From assembly GCF_029853695.1 (NCBI RefSeq), contig NZ_CP122537.1, forward strand, positions 744,001 to 808,000: DNA of 64,000 nt, in the 5' to 3' direction. The stretch is from Jannaschia sp. GRR-S6-38 (GTDB lineage Bacteria > Pseudomonadota > Alphaproteobacteria > Rhodobacterales > Rhodobacteraceae). Numbering within the stretch: position 1 is the first letter of the stretch; each line of letters begins with the position of its first letter. The translations under genes and the position numbers were made by a program. This document shows, one piece after another, positions 58,770 to 64,000 of the stretch. The notes under the pieces are model-generated. The model was not told the origin of the DNA. It ran no database searches and worked only from the letters and a program-made list of their open reading frames with translations.

Positions 58770-59483
58770 ATGATCGCCATGAGGACCCCCCTTCTGCTCC
58801 TGCCCGGCATGATGTGCGACGCGCGGCTCTTCGCGCCGCAGATCGCCGCGATCCGCGACCGCGCGGTGATGGTGGCGCCGATTTCGGGCGCCGAGACCAC
58901 GGCGGAGCTGGCCCGCGCGGTGCTCGACGTCGCGCCGCCGCGCTTCGCGCTGGCCGGGCTCAGCATGGGCGGGATCGTGGCGATGGAGATCGTGGCGCAG
59001 GCGCCGGAACGGGTGGCGGGGCTGTGCCTGATGGACACCAATCCGAAGGCCGAGCACCCCGCGGTGGCCGAGGCGCGGGTGCCGCAGATGGAGCGCGTCG
59101 CGGCGGGGGGCCTCCGCAGGGTGATGCGCGACGAGACGAAGCCCGGCTACCTGGCCGACGGGCCGGGGCGGGAGGCGGTGCTGGCGCTCTGCATGGAGAT
59201 GGCGGAGGCGCTGGGGGCGGAAATCTTCCTGCGCCAGTCAAAGGCGCTGGCCGGGCGGGCGGATCGGCGCGAGACGCTGCGAGGCGTCGCGGTGCCGTCG
59301 CTGGTGCTCTGCGGGCGGGAGGACGCGCTCTGCCCGCTGCACCGCCACGAGATGATGGCCGAACTGATCCCCGGCGCGCGGCTCGTGGTGATCGACGGCG
59401 CGGGACACCTGCCCACGCTGGAGCGCCCCGAGGCGGTGAGCGACGCGCTGGCCGCCTGGCTTCGGCAGGTGGACGCGGCATGA
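58770..59483 (+). CDS. Alpha/beta-hydrolase
   Basis: A 237-residue esterase- or thioesterase-like hydrolase. The nucleophile elbow is GLSMGGIVAMEI with the Ser; the lid and the acid/His part (CGREDALCPL and VIDGAGHLPTLERPEAVSDAL) are standard. Substrate unknown. The start is uncertain: ATG 58770 or 58779, or TTG 58743. Its stop overlaps the following transporter start (ATGA). Upstream (58675-58769) contains no clear promoter. Confidence 0.84.
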   Translation: MIAMRTPLLLLPGMMCDARLFAPQIAAIRDRAVMVAPISGAETTAELARAVLDVAPPRFALAGLSMGGIVAMEIVAQAPERVAGLCLMDTNPKAEHPAVAEARVPQMERVAAGGLRRVMRDETKPGYLADGPGREAVLALCMEMAEALGAEIFLRQSKALAGRADRRETLRGVAVPSLVLCGREDALCPLHRHEMMAELIPGARLVVIDGAGHLPTLERPEAVSDALAAWLRQVDAA

Positions 59484-59923
59484 TGGGCCATGCGGCGATC
59501 ATGCTGGCCGCGGGCATCGGCATCCCGGTGCTGGCGGCGCTGAACGCGCGGCTGGGCGCCAATATCGGCGGGCCAGCCGCGGCGGGCGTGGTGCTCTTCG
59601 CGGTGGCGCTGACGGCGGCGGGCGTGGTGACGGTTCTGACCGGGCCGGCCGCGCTGGGGCGGCTCGCGGGACAGCCGCCGCATCTCTTCGCCGCTGGGTT
59701 GCTGGTCGCGTTCTACGTGCTGTCGATCACCTGGATCGCGCCGGTCTTCGGGGTCGGCAACGCGGTGTTCTTCGTGCTGCTGGGGCAGGTGCTCTCGGCG
59801 GCGGCGATCGACCATTTCGGCCTGTTCGGCGCGCGGCAGGTGCCGCTGACGGTGCTGCGGGCGGCCGGGCTGGGGCTGATGGCGGCGGGCCTGGCGCTGA
59901 CGCAGGTCGTGGGCCGCCCCTGA
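59480..59923 (+). CDS. DMT-superfamily half-size transporter (YdcZ/DUF606)
   Basis: A 147-residue membrane protein of five helices: MMGHAAIMLAAGIGIPVLAALN, GVVLFAVALTAAGVVTVL, FAAGLLVAFYVLSITWIAP, FVLLGQVLSAAAIDHFGLFG and a last LGLMAAGLALTQVVG. The length and layout fit DUF606 proteins, half-size relatives of EamA that work as pairs. No partner is adjacent, so it may homodimerise. It is translationally coupled to the hydrolase (ATGA). Confidence 0.8.
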   Translation: MMGHAAIMLAAGIGIPVLAALNARLGANIGGPAAAGVVLFAVALTAAGVVTVLTGPAALGRLAGQPPHLFAAGLLVAFYVLSITWIAPVFGVGNAVFFVLLGQVLSAAAIDHFGLFGARQVPLTVLRAAGLGLMAAGLALTQVVGRP

Positions 59924-59928
59924 CCCCG

Positions 59929-59950
59929 CATCACGGGTCTGGAAATACTC
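59929..59950 (-). repeat. Dispersed 22-base repeat, third location
   Basis: CATCACGGGTCT then GGAAATACTC is the complement of GAGTATTTCC plus AGACCCGTGATG, the same element as at 21482-21543 and 29829-29850. It lies six bases after the YdcZ-like gene stop and before the terminator-like hairpin at 59961-59975. Confidence 0.65.
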
Positions 59951-59960
59951 CGGGGGTCCA

Positions 59961-59975
59961 GGGGGCCGAGCCCCC
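59961..59975. terminator. Hairpin between convergent genes
   Basis: GGGGGC-CGA-GCCCCC, a perfect 6-bp stem with a 3-base loop, sits between the stops of the YdcZ-like gene and the FAD oxidase (10 bases away). It would work as a bidirectional terminator. No T-tract follows. Confidence 0.45.
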
Positions 59976-59984
59976 GGCGCCCCC

Positions 59985-61376
59985 CTATCCCTCCGGGATG
60001 ACCTTGCCCGGGTTCATCCGGTTCTCCGGATCCAGCGCCGCCTTGATCGCGCGCATCACGTCGAGCGCGACGGGATCCTTGCGGCGGCTCATCGTGGCGA
60101 GCTTCGACAGGCCGATGCCGTGCTCGGCGCTGATCGAGCCGCCGCGGGCGACGCAGACCGCCTCGACCATTTCGCGGATCGCGTCGAGGTGATCGGCCGC
60201 GTCGCGCGTCGGATAGACGGTCAGGTGGATGTTGCCGTCGCCCAGATGCGCCACGATCAGCGTCTCGGCCCCCGGATCCAGGTCGGCGAGGCGGGTCTCC
60301 ATCTCGGCGATGAACCCCGCGACCCCGTCGAGCGGCAGGGCCACGTCGCTGTCGACGATGGGCAGGCGGGTGAAGGTGATCTCGGCGGCGGCCTCGCGCA
60401 TCTCCCAGATATGGGCGCGCTGGGCCTCGTTCTGCGCGACCATCGCGTCCAGCACCTCGCCCGCTTCCGCCGCCTCGGCCAGCGCGGCCTCCAGCACGTC
60501 GTCGAGGGGGCGCGAGAGCCCGCCCAGGTCGATCATCACGGCATGGTCGTGGAGCGCGAAGGGCTGGCGCAGGTCGGGCCGGTGACGGGCCAGCGCGGCC
60601 ATGTAGCTGCGCGGCATGTACTCGAAGGCCTCGACCGCGCCCTCGCTGGCGGCCTGCAGGCGGCGCAGGAGCCGCAGCGCGGCAGGCAGGCTTTCCACCG
60701 CGGCCAGCGCGGCGGCGTGGTGGCGGGGTCGGGGCGACAGGCGCAGGACGGCGGCGGTGATGATGCCCAGCGTGCCTTCCGCCCCGATGAAGAGATCGCG
60801 CAGGTCGTAGCCGGAATTGTCCTTGCGCAGCTCGCTCATCAGGTCGAGCACGCAGCCATCGGCCAGCACCACCTCGAGCCCGAGGCAGAGCCCGCGGGTC
60901 GAGCCGTAGCGCACCACGTTCGAGCCGCCCGCATTGGTCGACAGGAAGCCGCCCACGCGCGCCGAGCCGCGCGCGCCGAAGGTCAGCGGGAAGATCAGGT
61001 CGTGCTCGGAGGCGGCGGCGTGGATGTCCGACAGGATCGCCCCCGCCTCGACCACGGCGATGCCCGCCTCGGGGCGGATCGCGCGGATCGCGGCCATCCG
61101 CTCCAGCGAGATCATCAGCGCGCCGCGATTGGCGGTGCCGCCGACGAGCCCGGTATTGCCGCCCACCGGCACGATGGCGAGCGCGTGTTCGGCGGCGAGG
61201 CGGACGCAGGCAGCGACCTCCCCGGTGTTCGCCGGGCGCAGCACCGCCAGCGGCGCGGCGTGCCACTTGCCGGTCCAGTCGGTCGCGAAGCGGGCCGCAG
61301 CCTCCCCGGTCTGCACATGCGCGGCGCCCAGGAGATCGCGGAAGGCGTCCAGCGGGTCGGCGGAATGGTCTTTCAT
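59985..61376 (-). CDS. FAD-binding oxidoreductase, GlcD/D-2-hydroxy-acid dehydrogenase type
   Basis: A 463-residue VAO-type flavoprotein of the FAD-linked oxidase family (glycolate oxidase GlcD, D-lactate dehydrogenase and D-2-hydroxyglutarate dehydrogenase). The FAD-binding fold is marked by VPVGGNTGLVGGTANRGALMISLERM and GGFLSTNAGGSNVVRYGSTRG; the substrate part contains LIVAHLGDGNIHLTVYPT and SISAEHGIGLSKLATM. It cannot be assigned more exactly. No GlcE or GlcF genes are adjacent, so a stand-alone D-2-hydroxy-acid dehydrogenase is more likely than glycolate oxidase. ATG 61376 starts MKDHSADPLDA. Confidence 0.88.
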   Translation of the reverse strand: MKDHSADPLDAFRDLLGAAHVQTGEAAARFATDWTGKWHAAPLAVLRPANTGEVAACVRLAAEHALAIVPVGGNTGLVGGTANRGALMISLERMAAIRAIRPEAGIAVVEAGAILSDIHAAASEHDLIFPLTFGARGSARVGGFLSTNAGGSNVVRYGSTRGLCLGLEVVLADGCVLDLMSELRKDNSGYDLRDLFIGAEGTLGIITAAVLRLSPRPRHHAAALAAVESLPAALRLLRRLQAASEGAVEAFEYMPRSYMAALARHRPDLRQPFALHDHAVMIDLGGLSRPLDDVLEAALAEAAEAGEVLDAMVAQNEAQRAHIWEMREAAAEITFTRLPIVDSDVALPLDGVAGFIAEMETRLADLDPGAETLIVAHLGDGNIHLTVYPTRDAADHLDAIREMVEAVCVARGGSISAEHGIGLSKLATMSRRKDPVALDVMRAIKAALDPENRMNPGKVIPEG

Positions 61377-61441
61377 GGCGGGCTCCTCCGGGGTGGCGTC
61401 GTGCCACGCGGCGGGCGGGATGAAAAGCGCGCCCGGCGGAC

Positions 61442-61470
61442 TTGACGGCCCCGGGGCGGAGCCGTATCTG
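61442..61470 (+). promoter_or_regulatory. Sigma-70 promoter of the tRNA gene
   Basis: TTGACG (61442-61447), a 17-base spacer and TATCTG (61465-61470), then a GC-rich discriminator (GCGCGCC) 10 bases before the tRNA 5' end. This is a good -35/-10 pair. The GC-rich discriminator is typical of stringently controlled stable-RNA promoters. Confidence 0.75.
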
Positions 61471-61480
61471 GCGCGCCAGT

Positions 61481-61557
61481 GGCGGTGTAGCTCAGTTGGT
61501 TAGAGCAGCGGAATCATAATCCGCGTGTCCGGGGTTCAAGTCCCTGCACCGCCACCA
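61481..61557 (+). tRNA. tRNA-Met (CAU, elongator)
   Basis: Acceptor stem GGCGGTG/CACCGCC, D-arm AGCTCAGTTGGTTAGAGC, anticodon stem-loop CGGAATCATAATCCG with anticodon CAT, T-loop GGTTCAAGTCC (a G-T pair in the stem), and encoded CCA at the 3' end (77 bases). The acceptor begins with a paired G-C, excluding initiator Met, which has a C-A mismatch. A CAT anticodon could also be Ile2 (lysidine); the sequence is closer to elongator Met of alphaproteobacteria. Confidence 0.9.
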
Positions 61558-61600
61558 TCCTCCCGATCCGGACGACGATCCAGGTGGCGACGCGGCCCGC

Positions 61601-63001
61601 CTAGATGGCGCGAAGCTGGCTGTCGAAGCTGCGCGGCGCGCGACGCAGCCGGTCGAGATAGCTGTCGGTCCACCACTTGATATCCTCGCGGAACACGCCT
61701 TCGCGCAGGATGGCATGTCGCTCCTTGCGCTCCTCCAGCGGCATGTGGATCGCGTCCGAGATGGCGCGGGCGAAGCTGGTGCGGTCGAAGGGATTGACCA
61801 GCAGCGCGCCGCTTTCCATCTGCTCGGCCGCGCCGGCGAAATGCGACAGGATCAGTACGCCGGGATCCTCGGGATCCTGCGCGGCGATGAATTCCTTTGC
61901 CACGAGGTTCATGCCGTCGGCGAGCGGCGTGACCAGCGCCACGTCGGCGCGGCGCAGAAGCCCCGCCACCACCTCGCGGTCGACATGGCGGCGGATGTAG
62001 CGGATCGGCGTCCAGTCGAGATCGGCATGGGCGCCGTTGATCGAGCCGGCTGTGCGTTCCAGCTTCTCGCGGATGTCGCGATAGGCCTCCACGTCCTCGC
62101 GCGAGCCGGGGGCGATCTGGATGAAGGTGGGCCGGGGCGAGCCCTGTTCGCGCATGTCGAGATAGGCGTCGAAGGCCTCAAACCGGTGCACGAGGCCCTT
62201 GGAGTAATCCAGCCGGTCCACGCCCAGCAGGAGCGGCGCCTTGGGCGCGAGCTGCAGCTCGACCTCGGGGGCGGCGCGGGCGGCCTCGGCGAAGCTCTCG
62301 GCGTCGATGCCGATCGGGAAGTTCAGGATCGAGAAGACGCGGCCCTCGCGGATCCAGGTGCCGTCGTTGAGGACTTGGGTCTTGGTGTCGTGGCGCATCG
62401 CCTCGACCATGGAAATCACGTCGCGGCGGGTCTGCAGCCCGACCACGTCATGCGCGGCCATCCAGGCGGGCATCATCGCGACCTGCGGCAGCGCCATCAC
62501 GTCGTTGGGGTTGGGGAAGGGGATGTGCAGGAACAGCCCGATCCGGTTGGTCACCCCGAGGCTGCGCAGCTCGTGCGCGACCATCAGGAAATGGTAATCC
62601 TGGACCCAGATCAGGTCGTCCGGTTCGGCGATCTCGGCGATGGCCCGGGCGACCCGGCGGTTGACCGCGACATAGGCGTCGAAATCGCCCTGGTGAAATT
62701 CCAGGAGGTCGGGCCGGTGATGGAAGAGCGGCCAGAGCACCGAGTTGGCATAGCCCAGGTAGTAGCCGCGATGCTCCTCGTGGTTGATCGAGAAGGTGAA
62801 GCGTTCGTAATCGCCCGAGCCGATCTTGGTCAGCCCGTCCTCGGCCTGGTCGGTCGGGTCGGCCGCGCCGATCCAGATGCCGCCGGCGCCGGTCAGGGCC
62901 TCGTGGATCGCGAAGACCAGTCCGCCCGCCGGCACGTCGCCCTTGGGGATGCGGTTCGAGACGACGATGAGCCGTCCCTGATGTGGCTCGTCGTCAGGCA
63001 A
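61601..63001 (-). CDS. otsA: Trehalose-6-phosphate synthase
   Basis: Makes trehalose 6-phosphate from UDP-glucose and glucose 6-phosphate. A 466-residue GT20 enzyme with LIVVSNRIPKGDVPAGGLV at the N-terminus, the DLIWVQDYHFLMVAHEL region, GLFLHIPFPNPND, VDRLDYSKGLVHRFEAF and DGMNLVAKEFIAAQ, and the C-terminal SHFAGAAEQMESGALLVNPFD. Downstream of otsB, overlapping it by 8 bases; both are in the galU-otsB-otsA transcript. The gene likely supports osmotic or desiccation protection. Confidence 0.96.
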   Translation of the reverse strand: MPDDEPHQGRLIVVSNRIPKGDVPAGGLVFAIHEALTGAGGIWIGAADPTDQAEDGLTKIGSGDYERFTFSINHEEHRGYYLGYANSVLWPLFHHRPDLLEFHQGDFDAYVAVNRRVARAIAEIAEPDDLIWVQDYHFLMVAHELRSLGVTNRIGLFLHIPFPNPNDVMALPQVAMMPAWMAAHDVVGLQTRRDVISMVEAMRHDTKTQVLNDGTWIREGRVFSILNFPIGIDAESFAEAARAAPEVELQLAPKAPLLLGVDRLDYSKGLVHRFEAFDAYLDMREQGSPRPTFIQIAPGSREDVEAYRDIREKLERTAGSINGAHADLDWTPIRYIRRHVDREVVAGLLRRADVALVTPLADGMNLVAKEFIAAQDPEDPGVLILSHFAGAAEQMESGALLVNPFDRTSFARAISDAIHMPLEERKERHAILREGVFREDIKWWTDSYLDRLRRAPRSFDSQLRAI

Positions 63002-63779
63002 GCCATCCCCCCAGCTGCTTGAGCAGCGCGGCGGGGTCGTGGAGGCGGTGGCCGGCGCAGGTGTCGGCGGGGCCCACCTTGATGGCGATGCCGCCGCGGT
63101 CCTGCACCAGTTGCAGCGCCGGCTCGTCGGTCAGGTCGTCGCCGGCATAGATCGGCACGTGGCCCACGAAGTCCTCGCGCTCGATCAGGCGGCGCAGGGC
63201 AACGTCCTTGCCGACGCATTCGGGCTTGAGCTCGTAGGCCATGAGCGCGGGCTGCAATTTGAATCCGTCGGCGGCCTGGGCGAGGCTTTCCATGAAGTGG
63301 AAGGCCGTGGCGGCGAGATGCTCGGCCTCGCGGTAATGCAGCACGACGCCGGTCGGCTTGTTCTCGACCAGGAATTCGGGGCGCAGCTTGCCGAAATCCT
63401 CGACCAGGCGCTGCAGGCGGCTCACCATCTCCATGTCGTAATCGGCGGCCTGCACGCGCTCGCCATCGAGGCGGAACTCGGAGCCATGCGCGCCGATCAG
63501 CGGGCCGGTGAATTCGGGGACCCAGCGCTCCAGGTCGTCGATGGCGCGGCCGGAGACCAGCGCCACGCGGCCGTCGAGCTTGTCGAAGGCCCGGGCCAGC
63601 ACGTCGCGGGCCGCGTCGGTGACAGTGATGCCATCGGGACGGTCGGCGATATCGACCAGCGTGCCGTCGAAGTCGAGAAACAGCGCGGCGCTGGCGGGGC
63701 TGGGCAGGTCGATGGACGTGTCCTCCTCGAGACAGGGGTCGGACCCCTGCGCGAAGCCCATCATTTCATAGTATTGCAT
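62994..63779 (-). CDS. otsB: Trehalose-6-phosphate phosphatase
   Basis: Dephosphorylates trehalose 6-phosphate to trehalose. A 261-residue HAD-superfamily enzyme: motif I DFDGTLVDIA with the nucleophile Asp, motif II VALVSGRAIDDLERWVP, GAHGSEFRLDGE and motif IV IYAGDDLTDEPAL. ATG 63779 has GGGAGGGG at correct spacing. It overlaps otsA by 8 bases and is 21 bases from galU, so the three genes are one operon. Confidence 0.95.
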   Translation of the reverse strand: MQYYEMMGFAQGSDPCLEEDTSIDLPSPASAALFLDFDGTLVDIADRPDGITVTDAARDVLARAFDKLDGRVALVSGRAIDDLERWVPEFTGPLIGAHGSEFRLDGERVQAADYDMEMVSRLQRLVEDFGKLRPEFLVENKPTGVVLHYREAEHLAATAFHFMESLAQAADGFKLQPALMAYELKPECVGKDVALRRLIEREDFVGHVPIYAGDDLTDEPALQLVQDRGGIAIKVGPADTCAGHRLHDPAALLKQLGGWLA

Positions 63780-63800
63780 AGGTCCCCTCCCAGGAAGCCG

Positions 63801-64000
63801 TCACTCGGCGGCAAGTCTTACTCTATCGTCCCCCTTCGACCGCTGCACCGCAAGGGTCGCCGCGACGATCCCGTCCTTGTCGCCGCAATCGTAGCGCGTC
63901 CCGGAGAAGCGGAAGGCGGCGATGCGCCCGAGCGCGGCGATCGCGTCGGTCAACTGGATCTCGCCGCCAGCGCCTTCGCCGGTGCCCCGCAGCACGTCGA
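63801..64000 (-). CDS. galU: UTP-glucose-1-phosphate uridylyltransferase, C-terminal part
   Basis: Makes UDP-glucose, the donor used by OtsA. Only the last 66 residues are in the window: [18 protein letters not shown] and [21 protein letters not shown], the GalU C-terminal motifs that contact glucose and UDP. The gene runs out of the window at base 64000. Its stop is 21 bases before the otsB start, placing it in the trehalose operon. Confidence 0.9.
   Translation of the reverse strand, partial: DVLRGTGEGAGGEIQLTDAIAALGRIAAFRFSGTRYDCGDKDGIVAATLAVQRSKGDDRVRLAAE

Noticed and set aside
1..64000. CRISPR arrays, IS elements or prophage
   Set aside because: No regularly spaced repeats, transposase or integrase signature was seen anywhere in the window.

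Overview
The window is a gene-dense piece of a very GC-rich alphaproteobacterial chromosome, most likely Rhodobacteraceae (Rhodobacterales). I infer this from the gene content and the protein sequences: an aerobic-type cobalamin route (CobN, CobO, CobC, CobW, DUF1636), an L-malyl-CoA lyase of the ethylmalonyl-CoA pathway, an adjacent YcjX/TIGR01620 pair, a short lipoprotein behind argH, and many ATGA or GTGA stop-start couplings. There is no rRNA operon, phage, transposon or CRISPR array. The one clearly foreign patch is an AT-rich island at about 53.6-54.6 kb.

Layout. 1-6 kb: msrB (cut by the edge), an M48 lipoprotein protease, a DCC-family protein, accA, a membrane protein with a decayed GGDEF-like domain, a frameshifted malyl-CoA lyase and a CaCA antiporter. 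6-12 kb: tlpA and argH diverge from overlapping start codons; then an LptM-like lipoprotein, a HAD-like protein lacking the catalytic aspartates coupled to a TauD-type dioxygenase, greA, and a glutathionyl-hydroquinone reductase. 12-30 kb: cobalamin genes in several blocks (DUF1636-cobC-cobD; a cobalamin riboswitch with hupE and cobW; cobN; cobO), with a lytic transglycosylase, a transglutaminase, smc and psuG between them. Two broken small genes lie at 28.1-28.5 kb and 29.9-30.2 kb. 30-42 kb: ileS, a cyclic-nucleotide-domain flavoprotein, TIGR01620, ycjX, ada, truA, and a marR-nitroreductase operon diverging from lldD with well-formed operator palindromes between them. 42-53 kb: two MFS transporters, smpB, dapA, slt, an EamA transporter, divergent mnmD and mnmC2, a queuosine-precursor transporter, a structured small-RNA/small-ORF locus and arfB. 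53-64 kb: GYD and PsiE proteins, a Fic toxin-antitoxin pair, pncB-ykgJ-pncA, trhO, an FAD oxidase, a tRNA-Met gene with its promoter, and a galU-otsB-otsA trehalose operon.

Functional links. The B12 genes share a theme of cobalt uptake, cobalt handling, chelation and adenosylation. Several genes serve translation quality and tRNA modification (smpB, arfB, mnmD/mnmC2, yhhQ, trhO, truA, tRNA-Met, ileS, greA). pncA and pncB together salvage nicotinamide to NaMN. galU, otsB and otsA form a complete UDP-glucose to trehalose route.

The most unusual items are: (i) the locus at 51.86-52.06 kb, where a 15-nt stretch is expected to be fully complementary to the 3' tail of 16S rRNA and drives an 18-codon ORF inside a highly structured, terminated transcript; (ii) an AT-rich class I Fic module with an antitoxin-like TxxxEN motif and a membrane-anchored Fic protein; (iii) an in-frame TGA inside an otherwise continuous small gene; (iv) the paired MarR-type operators; (v) the HAD pseudoenzyme with its long 5' hairpin.
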